NCBI GenBank assembly: GCA_964487555.1
Contig: CAZART010000032.1
Location: 1 to 44,704 of the forward strand
Origin: CAZART01 sp964487555
Lineage (GTDB): Bacteria > Bacteroidota > Rhodothermia > Rhodothermales > VXPQ01
DNA length: 44,704 bases
Direction of reading: 5' to 3'
Both the position numbers and the translations under genes were made by a program. Below are positions 17,576 to 26,471 of the stretch, in pieces; the stretch's first letter is position 1, and every line of letters begins with the position of its first letter. Under the pieces are notes generated by a model, which saw only the letters and a list, made by a program, of their open reading frames with translations, had not been told where the DNA came from and made no database searches.

Positions 17576-18805
17576 ATGGCCCTGCTGATATCGTATGTAC
17601 TGCTGGCGCTCGGCGTCTCCTTTCTCTGTTCGATCATGGAGGCGGTATTGCTCAGCATTACGCCCTCCTTCCTCGAAATGAAGGTGCAGGAGGGAAGTCA
17701 CACGGCCGCGAAGCTATATGCGCTCAAGCTGGACATAGACCGGCCACTTGCCGCCATCCTGAGCCTGAACACCGTCGCCCATACGGTCGGCGCGGCCGGC
17801 GCGGGCGCGCAGGCCGTGATCGTGTTCGGCGACGCAGCCATCGCGATCTTCAGCGCGATTCTCACACTGTTGATCCTCGTGCTCTCTGAAATTATCCCAA
17901 AAACTCTCGGGGCTATTTACTGGAGGCAGCTGAGCCATCCCGTGACAGCAGTCCTCGTCCCGACGATCTGGATTACATGGCCGCTCGTCAAGCTCTCGCA
18001 GGCTATTACGCGGCTGCTCTCCTCGGGCGAAAGAAGGGATTCCATGAGTCGAGAAGAAATATCGGCCATGGCCGACATCGGCGAGGAACAGGGTCTGCTT
18101 GAGGCAAGCGAATCGCGCATCATCCGAAATCTGTTCCGGTTCAGTTCGCTGCGCGTGAAGGACATCATGACGCCGCGCATTGTCGTCTTCGCGCTTCCGG
18201 AGTCCCTGACGGTTCGAGAAGTCGTCGAGGACCACCAGGAATTCCGCTTCTCGCGGATTCCTATTTACACGGAGACTCGAGACGACGTCACCGGCTACGT
18301 GTTGAAGGATGACATCCTGCTCAAGGCCGCTCAAGACAAGGGCGACGTAACGCTGCGTGAGCTCAAACGCGACATGCTTGTCGTGCCCGATGCTCTCCCG
18401 CTCCACGAATTGTTTGAACGGATGCTGGACCGTCTTGAGCACATCGCACTCGTCGTCGACGAGTATGGAGGCGTCGGTGGAGTCGTCTCTATGGAAGACG
18501 TCGTCGAAACTCTTCTCGGCCTGGAGATCGTTGATGAAGTCGATTCGGCCGAGGACATGCAGCATCTGGCACGCCGGCAATGGCTCTCTCGTGCACGACG
18601 CCTGGGCATCGTCCCCAGTGAACTCGAGAAGTCGGGCGACAAAGAGCTCGATTCCCTTCTCAGGTATGGCCTCACGGGAGGTTCATTGCCTCCGGTGAAA
18701 GAAGAGAACGAATACCCACCGGGTGACAGGCGCCGGAAACGATCAGCTGCCGAGGAATCCAAACATACGGACGAGAAGTCGACGCCACAGCATCGGCCTG
18801 AATGA
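17576..18805 (+). CDS. CNNM (DUF21) membrane protein with CBS pair
   Basis: 409 residues. The N-terminal DUF21/CNNM domain has four hydrophobic segments (starting LLISYVLLALGVSFLCSIMEAVLL) with the family motif LVLSEIIPKTLGAIYW near residue 105. The CBS pair runs from about 195 to 330 and includes VKDIMTPRIVVFALPESLTV and HIALVVDEYGGVGGVVSMEDVVETLLG. The C-terminal CorC/HlyC transporter-associated domain seen in many homologues is missing and is replaced by a charged tail. Members are linked to magnesium or cobalt homeostasis. The stop overlaps the mpl start by four bases (ATGA), suggesting coupled translation. Confidence 0.92.
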   Translation: MALLISYVLLALGVSFLCSIMEAVLLSITPSFLEMKVQEGSHTAAKLYALKLDIDRPLAAILSLNTVAHTVGAAGAGAQAVIVFGDAAIAIFSAILTLLILVLSEIIPKTLGAIYWRQLSHPVTAVLVPTIWITWPLVKLSQAITRLLSSGERRDSMSREEISAMADIGEEQGLLEASESRIIRNLFRFSSLRVKDIMTPRIVVFALPESLTVREVVEDHQEFRFSRIPIYTETRDDVTGYVLKDDILLKAAQDKGDVTLRELKRDMLVVPDALPLHELFERMLDRLEHIALVVDEYGGVGGVVSMEDVVETLLGLEIVDEVDSAEDMQHLARRQWLSRARRLGIVPSELEKSGDKELDSLLRYGLTGGSLPPVKEENEYPPGDRRRKRSAAEESKHTDEKSTPQHRPE

Positions 18806-20346
18806 TCGATGGACCGCCGTTCTTCGCGCTCGGGGTCCCCATCCAATGCACATCCATGACGAAACTCTCTGATCTGCCCGACGCGCATCTGCGGATTTTT
18901 GACCGCTCGGAGCCACCCGCCGCCGATGCCGTCGAGTCGGTGTATTTGATCGGCGTGTGCGGTACCGGGATGGGCTCACTGGCAGGCCTGCTTCAACAGG
19001 CGGGCTACGCCGTCCGCGGCTCCGATGAGAAGTGTTATCCGCCGATGAGCACGCGCATCACCGAGATGAGGGTAGATCTGCTCGAAGGATACCATGCCGC
19101 GCATCTCGATCCCGCTCCCGACCTCGTAATCGTCGGCAACGCCTGCACGCCCACGCACCCGGAGGCGGCGTACGCACGCGAACATGGCCTTGCTCAACTC
19201 TCGCTTCCTGAGGCGATCGCTCATTTCTTCCTCAAGAACCGCCGATCACTCGTCGTCGCCGGCACACACGGAAAGACGACGACAACCGGGATGCTCGTTC
19301 ACGTTCTGCGGTCGGCAGGGCTCGACCCCGGTTTCCTCGTAGGCGGTGTCATGGTCAATGGAAACGCAAGCTACGATATCGGCACCGGTCCTCATTTCGT
19401 GATCGAGGGTGACGAATACGATAGTGCCTACTTCGACAAGCGACCCAAAATGATGCATTATCGTCCCGCGAGTGCGATCATCACGTCGATGGAATTCGAC
19501 CATGCGGACATCTATGACAGCTGGGACGACTACCGCGCCGCCTTTCGATCGTTTGCAGGTCTGGTGGAGCGCGGCAATCTCCTGGTGATCAATGGGGATG
19601 ATCCCGAAGTGCGGGCGCTGGCCGACTACACGAACGCGCGGGTCCGATATCTCGGGCTGGAGGGCGGCGACGACGACGTAACAGCCACGGACATCGAGAC
19701 CGTCAGTGGGGGGCAGCGGTTTACGCTCGTACTGGACGGGGAGCCGTTCGTGGAACTGTTCCTGCCGATGAGCGGGCGGCACAATCTGCTCAATGCGCTC
19801 GCCGTATGCGCCGTGGCCGTTGAAGAGGGTGTCTCACCCGGGGATCTGGCGACCGGATTCGCGTCTTTCGAGGGGATGCGTCGCCGACAGGAGGTGCGCG
19901 GCCAGGCCGGCGACGTAATCGTAATCGACGACTTTGCGCACCATCCGACCGCCGTGAAAGCCACCATTCAGTCGGTCGCGGAGCGCTGGCCCGATCGCCG
20001 CATCGTGGCGATTTTCGAGCCCCGATCTAATTCAAGCCGCCGAAAAGTGTTTGAGAAGGCCTATGCCGAATCCTTTGACGAAGCTCGACGCGTGTTCATC
20101 AGCTCGCCGCCCCTGCGCCACAACGACGATGCACAGAATCTCCTGGACGTCACGACGGTCGTCGAGCTGATCGAGGAGCGCGGAATTCCCGCCGATGGGT
20201 TTCCGAGCGCCGATTCGCTACTTCCGGCGCTGCTGAACGAGCTCGTTCCGGGCGACGTGGCCCTGATCATGAGCAACGGCAGCTTCGACGGACTCCACGA
20301 CAAACTCCTCGAATCCCTACAACTGCGTGACGAGATCGCACTGTAG
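18802..20346 (+). CDS. mpl: UDP-N-acetylmuramate:L-alanyl-gamma-D-glutamyl-meso-diaminopimelate ligase
   Basis: 514 residues from the ATG overlapping the previous stop; an ATG at 18856 would remove 18 residues that do not resemble the family. The start of the ligase is YLIGVCGTGMGSLAGLLQQAGYAVRGSDE, the ATP loop is VAGTHGKTTTTGMLVH, and EGDEYDSAYFDKRPKMMHY is characteristic of Mpl rather than MurC. DFAHHPTAVKATI and FEPRSNSSRRKVF are in the C-terminal domain. Mpl reattaches the recycled tripeptide to UDP-MurNAc in the cytoplasm, using ATP. Its presence implies meso-DAP-type peptidoglycan and murein recycling. Confidence 0.93.
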   Translation: MIDGPPFFALGVPIQCTSMTKLSDLPDAHLRIFDRSEPPAADAVESVYLIGVCGTGMGSLAGLLQQAGYAVRGSDEKCYPPMSTRITEMRVDLLEGYHAAHLDPAPDLVIVGNACTPTHPEAAYAREHGLAQLSLPEAIAHFFLKNRRSLVVAGTHGKTTTTGMLVHVLRSAGLDPGFLVGGVMVNGNASYDIGTGPHFVIEGDEYDSAYFDKRPKMMHYRPASAIITSMEFDHADIYDSWDDYRAAFRSFAGLVERGNLLVINGDDPEVRALADYTNARVRYLGLEGGDDDVTATDIETVSGGQRFTLVLDGEPFVELFLPMSGRHNLLNALAVCAVAVEEGVSPGDLATGFASFEGMRRRQEVRGQAGDVIVIDDFAHHPTAVKATIQSVAERWPDRRIVAIFEPRSNSSRRKVFEKAYAESFDEARRVFISSPPLRHNDDAQNLLDVTTVVELIEERGIPADGFPSADSLLPALLNELVPGDVALIMSNGSFDGLHDKLLESLQLRDEIAL

Positions 20347-20383
20347 AAGGTACGCAGCGATCCAACAAACATTCGGGTGCGAC

Positions 20384-21193
20384 ATGATCACGCTTGAAGA
20401 CGCGCGCGGCTGTCGGATTAAGCTTATGGAGCCGCCCCGCCGCATCGTCTCACTGGTACCCAGCCAGACGGAGCTGCTCTCGTCGCTCGGTCTCCATGAG
20501 GAAGTCGTCGGAATCACCCGCTTCTGTGTCCATCCGGCTGCATGGCACGATTCGAAGGTAATTGTCGGAGGGACCAAGCTTCTTCGTACGGATCGTATCC
20601 GCGAACTCAGGCCCGATCTCATCTTCGCAAATCTGGAGGAGAACACGAAACAAGATGTGCAACGGATCGAAGACATCGCGCCTGTGTTCGTGACCAACGT
20701 CCGAACGCTCGATGAGGCGATCGACATGATCGAGGCGGTCGCCCTGCTGACGAACCGCGCCTCCGCCGGCGCACACATCGCCTCCGCTATCCGAAGCGCG
20801 TTCGAAACCCTGGCCGGCGACCTCGGCGGCGACGCCCTAGCGACACTGCGCGCTGCCTATCTGATCTGGCGCAATCCGTACATGAGTGTCGGCGGCGATA
20901 CCTTCATCCACGATATGATGGTTCGGGGGGGATTTGAGAACGTCTTTGGATCATTAGTGCGCTATCCCCTGATCACCGTCAGCGATCTCGTAGACGCAAG
21001 CCCCAAGGTCGTTTTCCTTTCCAGTGAGCCGTTCCCATTTCTCAAGAAGCACCTTCCGGAAATCGCGGCCATCCTACCCGCTGCGCACATTCAATTGGTC
21101 GACGGCCAGCTCTTTTCGTGGTATGGCAGCCGATTGATTCACACACCTGACTACCTCTGGCAGCTCCGCGAGGAAATGGGATCGACGCGCTGA
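20384..21193 (+). CDS. BtuF/TroA-like helical-backbone substrate-binding protein without signal peptide
   Basis: 269 residues from the ATG at 20384; a longer frame to 20327 adds 19 residues that do not look like a signal. The fold signature is PPRRIVSLVPSQTELLSSLGL, then VVGITRFCVHP and LRPDLIFANLEEN, with a long helix (residues about 115-150) joining the two lobes and YMSVGGDTFIHDMM in the C-lobe. Family members bind cobalamin, haem or siderophores for ABC importers, usually in the periplasm. The lack of an export signal or lipobox here suggests a cytoplasmic protein or a missed start. No ABC transporter genes are adjacent. It follows mpl by 37 bp. Confidence 0.82.
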   Translation: MITLEDARGCRIKLMEPPRRIVSLVPSQTELLSSLGLHEEVVGITRFCVHPAAWHDSKVIVGGTKLLRTDRIRELRPDLIFANLEENTKQDVQRIEDIAPVFVTNVRTLDEAIDMIEAVALLTNRASAGAHIASAIRSAFETLAGDLGGDALATLRAAYLIWRNPYMSVGGDTFIHDMMVRGGFENVFGSLVRYPLITVSDLVDASPKVVFLSSEPFPFLKKHLPEIAAILPAAHIQLVDGQLFSWYGSRLIHTPDYLWQLREEMGSTR

Positions 21194-21436
21194 CGGGCTG
21201 ATATTATGCGCTGGTGTTTCGAGGAGACGGTGATTCGAGGTCCGCGGCGCGCAGCACCGGCACGAAACGGCGTCGCGCAGCGCCGGCGGGGAATACCGCC
21301 CCGGAAAGATGCCGACGAATTCCGTATCCTTTACGCCGCCGCACGGCACTGCCGCCTTGACGCAGCCGCCCTCGCGAAGCCGGGGGCACTTTGCGCGACC
21401 TTCCTGTAGTGTGACCTACTTCGAATCGAGCGTCCC

Positions 21437-22657
21437 ATGAAAATTTCCGTTTCCGCAATCCATCTGCACACAGCCGCTATTCTCTTGATGGTAGCTTCCT
21501 CCACCGCCGGCTGCTCCGCGAGCCGCCAATCGCAGTCCGACCTCCGCACCCTGGCCGAGCGCCTCGCCCACGAGTTCATCATCGTTGACGGCCACATCGA
21601 CGTGCCGTATCGCATTGAAGCGTTCTGGGAAGACATCTCGCAACAGACGATGGGCGGCGACTTCGATTACCCGCGCGCCGTCGAGGGCGGCCTCGATGCT
21701 CCGTTTATGTCGATTTACATTCCGGCCTTCTACCAGGAAACCGGCGGCGCGAAGGCGAAGGCCGACTCCCTGATCGATATGGTCGATGGATTCGTGGAAC
21801 GCTGGCCCGACAAATTCGCGAACGCCTACGGCGTAGAGGATGTGCGCGCGAATCATAAGGCAGGGCTGATCTCCCTGCCGATGGGAATGGAGAACGGCGC
21901 CCCGATCGGCGATGACCTCGCCCTTCTCGACTACTTCTACGATCGAGGGATTCGTTACATCACCCTCACGCATTCAAGGGTGAATCAGATTTCGGATTCC
22001 TCCTACGATACGACACGCACGTGGAACGGTCTGAGTCCCTTGGGTGAAGAGGTCGTTCGAAAGATGAACGATATTGGGATGATCGTGGACGTCTCGCATA
22101 TCTCCGATAGCGCCTTCTACGACGTGATGCGGATCACGCGCGCCCCCGTGATGGCTACGCATTCGAGCGCTCGCCGCTTTACACCGGGCTGGGAGCGCAA
22201 TATGAATGACGATATGCTCCAACTCCTCGCCGAGAACGACGGCGTAATCATGATCAACTACGGATCATCGTTCCTCCGTGGAGATTACGACGCCGAAGGC
22301 GACTCCATTCGTGCGGCGCTGCTGGAGCAGGCGCGGAACGCGGGGCTCGTCGAAGGGACGCCCGAAATGATTCAGTGGTTTGAAGAACAAAGAAAGGCGA
22401 ATCCCGTGGGCACGATCGACGACGTCGTGATGCACATAAACCATGTCGTAGACCTCGTGGGCGTGGATTACGTAGGGCTTGGATCCGACTACGACGGTGT
22501 TTTTGCTCTCCCATCAGGTCTGCAGGACGTATCGACGTACCCCGACCTCGTTTACGCCCTTCTGGAGGAGGGGTACTCCGAGGAAGGCATCCGCCAAATA
22601 CTGGGTGAGAACGCGCTGCGGGTATGGTCTCGGGTGGAGGAGATCGCCGGACGCTGA
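21437..22657 (+). CDS. Membrane dipeptidase (peptidase M19) lipoprotein
   Basis: 406 residues. The lipoprotein signal ends in SSTAGC (Cys26). The zinc-site motifs of renal-dipeptidase-type enzymes follow: VDGHIDVPYR near residue 53, GMENGAPIGDDL with the bridging Glu, TLTHSRVNQ, VDVSHISDSAFYDV, ATHSSARRFTPGWERNM and GLGSDYDGV. These enzymes hydrolyse dipeptides, including D-residue-containing ones; as a lipoprotein it would act on the periplasmic face. It ends seven bases before the convergent glyQS stop. A link to peptide recycling with the nearby mpl is possible but not shown. Confidence 0.93.
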   Translation: MKISVSAIHLHTAAILLMVASSTAGCSASRQSQSDLRTLAERLAHEFIIVDGHIDVPYRIEAFWEDISQQTMGGDFDYPRAVEGGLDAPFMSIYIPAFYQETGGAKAKADSLIDMVDGFVERWPDKFANAYGVEDVRANHKAGLISLPMGMENGAPIGDDLALLDYFYDRGIRYITLTHSRVNQISDSSYDTTRTWNGLSPLGEEVVRKMNDIGMIVDVSHISDSAFYDVMRITRAPVMATHSSARRFTPGWERNMNDDMLQLLAENDGVIMINYGSSFLRGDYDAEGDSIRAALLEQARNAGLVEGTPEMIQWFEEQRKANPVGTIDDVVMHINHVVDLVGVDYVGLGSDYDGVFALPSGLQDVSTYPDLVYALLEEGYSEEGIRQILGENALRVWSRVEEIAGR

Positions 22658-22664
22658 GCTGCTA

Positions 22665-24101
22665 TCATTCCTGGCGCTCCCAAGCCAGCATCTTATCCTG
22701 TACGTACCGTACGACGTTGTCACGTGGGATGCGGTCCTGCCCCATCGAGTCGCGGTCGCGCACGGTCACCGTGCCCTCTGCGATGGATTCACCGTCTACC
22801 GTGATGCAGAACGGCGTTCCGGCTTCGTCCATGCGCCGGTAGCGCTTGCCGATCGATCCGCTCTCGTCGTAGAATGCATTGAAATGGCGACGCAGATCCT
22901 TTTCGACCTCGTGGGCCATCTCAGGCATACCGTCGCGCTTCACCAGCGGAAACACGGCCGCTTTAATCGGGGCGATGTCGGGATGAAATTTCAGCACGAC
23001 CCGCTCTTCCCCTTCGACTTCCTCTTCTTCATACCCCTCACATAACAGCATTAATATCGTTCGGTCAAGCCCCGCCGACGTCTCAACGACATAGGGCAAA
23101 TACCGCTCCTGCGTGAACGGATCGAAATACTCCATCTTCTTGCCCGAAAACTCCTGGTGCCGCTTCAGATCGTAGTCGGTACGCGAGTGGATGCCCTCTA
23201 CCTCCAGCCATCCAATCGGAAATTCGTACTGCACGTCGTAGGCCGCGTCGGCGTAGTGCGCGAGCTTCTCGTGTTCGTGCCACCGCAGCTTGCTTGGCCG
23301 GATACCGTTCTCGATATGCCACTGCATCCGCTTCTGACGCCACTCTTCGAAGTGCTCCATCTGCGTGCCCGGCTTGACGAAATACTGCATCTCCATTTGC
23401 TCGAATTCACGCATCCGGAAAATAAACTGCCGCGCCACGATCTCATTGCGAAAGGCCTTCCCCATTTGCGCGATGCCGAACGGCACTTGTTGCCGCGCCG
23501 TCTCCTGAGCCAGCCGGAAGTTGACGAAGATGCCCTGCGCCGTCTCGGGCCGAAGATAGATCCGATTCTCTTCCTCGGCAATCGGACCGATGTGAGTCGA
23601 AAACATCAAGTTGAACTGCCGCACTTCCGTCCAGTCGAACGCCCCCGAATCCGGCGCGCGGATCTCTTCGCCGATGATTATCTCGTGCAGCCGCTTCGGC
23701 ATCTCTTCGCTGTTGAGTGCGGCGACGAAACGCTCCCTGATTTGCTCGGCCTGTTCCTCCTTGCCTTTGTCGACGAGCCTCCTGATGTGGCCCTCGATCA
23801 GCTCGTCCGCCCGGTACCGCATCTTCGACTGTTTGTCGTCGATCATAGGATCGTTGAACGCGTCAACGTGACCGGAAGCCTTCCACACGGTCGGATGCAT
23901 CAGAATGGCGGCGTCGAGCCCCTCAATATTGTCGTGCCGGTACACCATATGCTGCCACCAGCGCTCCCGCACGTTGCGCTTAAGTTCCACACCCAGCGGG
24001 CCGTAATCGTACGTCGCACCAAGTCCGCCGTAGATGTCCGACGACTGAAAAATGAAGCCGCGGCGTTTGGACAGGGAGACGATTTTGTCAAGGAGTTCCA
24101 T
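22665..24101 (-). CDS. glyQS: Glycyl-tRNA synthetase, single-chain dimeric type
   Basis: 478 residues from the ATG giving MELLDKIVSLSKRRGF; the frame extends 31 codons further upstream but that part is not family-like and would cross the structured leader. Visible motifs are QSSDIYGGLGATYDYGPLG at the start, RPETAQGIFVNFRLAQETAR (class II motif 2 region), FRNEIVARQFIFRMREFEQMEMQYF, and ETSAGLDRTILMLLCEGY (motif 3). The C-terminal anticodon-binding domain covers about the last 110 residues. It charges tRNA-Gly with glycine and ATP. This alpha2 form, rather than the GlyQ/GlyS heterotetramer, is usual in Bacteroidota. Confidence 0.96.
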   Translation of the reverse strand: MELLDKIVSLSKRRGFIFQSSDIYGGLGATYDYGPLGVELKRNVRERWWQHMVYRHDNIEGLDAAILMHPTVWKASGHVDAFNDPMIDDKQSKMRYRADELIEGHIRRLVDKGKEEQAEQIRERFVAALNSEEMPKRLHEIIIGEEIRAPDSGAFDWTEVRQFNLMFSTHIGPIAEEENRIYLRPETAQGIFVNFRLAQETARQQVPFGIAQMGKAFRNEIVARQFIFRMREFEQMEMQYFVKPGTQMEHFEEWRQKRMQWHIENGIRPSKLRWHEHEKLAHYADAAYDVQYEFPIGWLEVEGIHSRTDYDLKRHQEFSGKKMEYFDPFTQERYLPYVVETSAGLDRTILMLLCEGYEEEEVEGEERVVLKFHPDIAPIKAAVFPLVKRDGMPEMAHEVEKDLRRHFNAFYDESGSIGKRYRRMDEAGTPFCITVDGESIAEGTVTVRDRDSMGQDRIPRDNVVRYVQDKMLAWERQE

Positions 24102-24160
24102 GAGGCGGAAAGAAATTAGATACCGTATATCTGAGGCCGCCGCCGCCGCGAAAATCGGAG

Positions 24161-24226
24161 AGATCGAGTACGGGCATGCGAAAGGGCACCTCATCCGGGG
24201 AGATGCCCTTGCAGCAACCTCGATCT
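24161..24226 (-). promoter_or_regulatory. Structured element in the glyQS leader
   Basis: An 8-bp perfect outer stem (AGATCGAG 24161-24168 with CTCGATCT 24219-24226) encloses a 7-bp inner stem (AAGGGCA 24182-24188 with TGCCCTT 24204-24210). A competing pairing, GGGCAT 24172-24177 with ATGCCC 24203-24208, is mutually exclusive with the inner stem. It ends 60 bases before the glyQS start codon. It has no T-box antiterminator motif and does not fit the glycine riboswitch. A switching cis-regulatory RNA is possible; transcription from either strand is unproven. Confidence 0.4.
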
Positions 24227-24627
24227 ATATAGCCATGTCCCCCTCCTGATTCAATATGGGCTGCTTGAAAAGCGGGTGAGTTCGGCACAACGACGCGCGA
24301 AATGAAGCACATATGCGCACCAACTCATTTAGCATTGCGTCGTCGAATATGCCGGTATATATATCCACATGTTTGGGGCCTTATCTGGGAAACACCTCTA
24401 CGCCGCACGTGGACTTGTCACCGGAAGATCGTCATTTTGACTTGTCCACGTCTGGCATTCTACGGCCCGGGCACCTGCCGATATGATCGTTCGGATCCGG
24501 CCGAATCTCCCCGGTAATATTTATGTTAAAGGATGGATGACAGGCGTGTCTGACGGAACTGTTCAGCACGGATCCGCTTCCAGCCACAGCGCTTACACAA
24601 CATGGGTGATTGAGCGAGGACGTAGGC
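24227..24627. other. Gene-free spacer between glyQS leader and the CesT-like gene
   Basis: About 400 bp without a credible gene, more AT-rich than its surroundings. One inverted repeat is visible: ACGTGGAC (24407-24414) with GTCCACGT (24444-24451), where 12 of 14 positions match over 24407-24420 and 24438-24451. It could be an operator or hairpin. Divergent promoters for glyQS and the downstream pair must lie here. Confidence 0.5.
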
Positions 24628-25092
24628 ATGCTCGCACGGCAGTTACAACCAATAAACCGGATGCGTTTTAAGAATTTGACAATGACGCTGCAGGACCGCT
24701 ATGGTCCCAACGCCAAAGAGATCGAATCGAATCACTGGGTATTCGAAGTGATGACGAGCGATCAACGGTCGCAGCTCGTGCATCTGATTTATAAGGACAT
24801 ATCGTCGGACGGCGAAGACCGCTCTCGGATCGTCGTCGACAGTCCTATCGGCCCGCGGCCGCAGCGGTTCGATCTTGAAACGTTGCTTCGGAAAAATGCC
24901 GAGCTGGACGTGGGGGCGATTTGCATCGAGGATTTCCGAAATGATGACAAAGAACTCGTAACCTACATCACGCTGCGCGCGTCTCACCTGGTATCCACCC
25001 TGGATTTCGAAGAGATCTGGGAGATGATTGAGAAAGTCGCTCGGGTCGCCGATGAAATCGAGCGTGACATCTACGCGCGCGACCTGCACTAA
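24628..25092 (+). CDS. CesT/YbjN-like small cytosolic protein
   Basis: 154 residues from the ATG at 24628, which has GAGGA about nine bases upstream; a TTG six codons earlier and an ATG at 24661 are alternatives. The mixed alpha/beta order fits the type III chaperone-like fold shared by CesT and YbjN: an N-terminal helix, strands (NHWVFEVMTS, VHLIYKDIS, SRIVVDSPIG), the segment LETLLRKNAELDVGAICIED, a strand YITLRASHL, and a long C-terminal helix EEIWEMIEKVARVADEIERDI. Proteins of this type bind or regulate partners. No secretion genes are nearby. It precedes a membrane protein by 44 bp and is probably co-transcribed with it. Confidence 0.75.
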   Translation: MLARQLQPINRMRFKNLTMTLQDRYGPNAKEIESNHWVFEVMTSDQRSQLVHLIYKDISSDGEDRSRIVVDSPIGPRPQRFDLETLLRKNAELDVGAICIEDFRNDDKELVTYITLRASHLVSTLDFEEIWEMIEKVARVADEIERDIYARDLH

Positions 25093-25136
25093 CTCGGTGC
25101 CCTCTACACACCAACGACAGCATTGGAGATACAAAG

Positions 25137-26267
25137 ATGTTTCGTCGCCTCTACTTCAAAAGCCGCTATGGCTCGTATTTGCGAAGCGAGCATGGCATCA
25201 AGAAATTCGCCGAAATGGCGATGGGTCAGCTAATCCGGCGCGTCACGAAGAAGTCGGCGTTCTACAGGGAGATGAATGAGAACCTCCTGGTCGAGAAGGC
25301 CAATCTGCGCATGCGCGCCGACGAGCTCTATGAACAGCCGATGCTGAGTCCGGGCGAATTCTTCAGCGTTCGCCGCCGCCTGTGGGCTAACAATTTCATC
25401 GTTTTGGCGGTCATCGCGGCATCGGTATTCATTGTCTTTGTTTCCATGTCGGCTTTCCTGCAGGGTGATGCCCAGCTCGGAGGCTTCCTGCAGTGGTCGG
25501 TCTCGGCGATACTGGCCACTGTCCTGACGGGCGGCGGCCTTATTGTCTCCGAGCGATTGATCGAAACCATGATCCCGAGCCGCGCTATGGCCCGAAAGGA
25601 GCTGCAGGATATCGGTCATTCCGCCGGGATCCTGTGGGCCGTCCTCCTTTTCGGCATTGAGCTGGCTATCTTCGGCATCACCGAGGTGCGTGCCGATCTC
25701 CTGGGCGTCGCCCAGGAAAGCGGTGTGCTCTATGTCGGGTTCATCGCGCTCGCCATGATGCTTCCCATTATCGCCGGCGCCATCCGATGGGATGCTATGC
25801 GGTTTATCGACGCCTATAAAACGACGCGAGCGCACCGAGACATCGACAGCCGGTTGGCCCAGATCGACTCCATTCTTCGCCAGAACGAGGAGTACGAAAG
25901 CAATTTTTACAAGATCAGGAGCATCGAATACTGGGACCAGCTGAATGAATTTCGAACCTACAAAGACCTGTACAACGAGAAGTACGACATGGTTGAACAG
26001 CTCGGCGGGCACTTCGCTCAAACGTACGATACCTTTCAGCGTGAAGCGTACAAGCGGTACGAGTCGGATCTGCGCGACCTGACGACCTCCTCCATGCGCC
26101 GCCTCGAGATCTCTGAGCGCCCCGCCGGCAAAAAAATCGGCCAGGTCTCACAGAAACTCCAATCGCCGCCGCGGCCTGCCAACGCCAACGGCGACACCAA
26201 AGAACGCAGCGGCGAGTCGACATTCAGCGAAAGCGAGATCTATCTCGCACCGAAGCCGATCCGGTAA
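25137..26267 (+). CDS. Uncharacterised four-helix membrane protein
   Basis: 376 residues, no recognised family. A basic N-terminal cytosolic part (about 1-80) is followed by four hydrophobic segments: FIVLAVIAASVFIVFVSM, an Ala/Leu/Thr-rich segment near residue 125, ILWAVLLFGIELAIFGI and GFIALAMMLPIIAGAI. The C-terminal 150 residues are charged and mostly helical (HRDIDSRLAQIDSILRQNEE, DLYNEKYDMVEQLGGHF), suggesting a coiled coil in the cytoplasm, and end in a Pro/Ser-rich tail. The gene follows the CesT-like gene closely, so the two products may interact. An alternative is a mechanosensing or scaffold role, but nothing in the sequence decides this. Confidence 0.8.
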   Translation: MFRRLYFKSRYGSYLRSEHGIKKFAEMAMGQLIRRVTKKSAFYREMNENLLVEKANLRMRADELYEQPMLSPGEFFSVRRRLWANNFIVLAVIAASVFIVFVSMSAFLQGDAQLGGFLQWSVSAILATVLTGGGLIVSERLIETMIPSRAMARKELQDIGHSAGILWAVLLFGIELAIFGITEVRADLLGVAQESGVLYVGFIALAMMLPIIAGAIRWDAMRFIDAYKTTRAHRDIDSRLAQIDSILRQNEEYESNFYKIRSIEYWDQLNEFRTYKDLYNEKYDMVEQLGGHFAQTYDTFQREAYKRYESDLRDLTTSSMRRLEISERPAGKKIGQVSQKLQSPPRPANANGDTKERSGESTFSESEIYLAPKPIR

Positions 26268-26301
26268 AAGGCCGCAAAAAGGCGCTGCGACACGGGCGCC
26301 G

Positions 26302-26430
26302 TTCGCGCATCCTGGCCGCTTCGGTAAGGGCGACCTTCGCGCATCCTGGCCGCTTCCGTAAGGGCGTCGTTCGCGCATCCTGGGCGCTCCCGTAAGGGCG
26401 TCGTTCGCGCATCCTTGGCGATGGGGTAGG
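26302..26430. repeat. 34-bp tandem repeat, three copies plus partial fourth
   Basis: Units begin at 26302, 26336, 26370 and 26404, each starting TTCGCGCATCCT and carrying GTAAGGGCG. The fourth is truncated near 26430. The array lies between the membrane-protein stop and the radC stop, so it is in a convergent spacer. The period is not a multiple of three, arguing against coding. Confidence 0.9.
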
Positions 26431-26471
26431 AATTGCACGAGCGACGCCTCGAAACCCGATGCGGGCGGGCC

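Noticed and set aside
24190..24219. Plus-strand resemblance to an S-box (SAM) riboswitch, with ATCC..GGGGAGA and GCAGCAACC
   Set aside because: The segment between the two motifs is far too short for the four-way junction, and no gene follows on that strand for 400 bp.
26302..26430. Tandem repeat as a coding repeat on the minus strand
   Set aside because: The 34-bp period shifts frame at every copy, and the translated frames have no consistent repeat.
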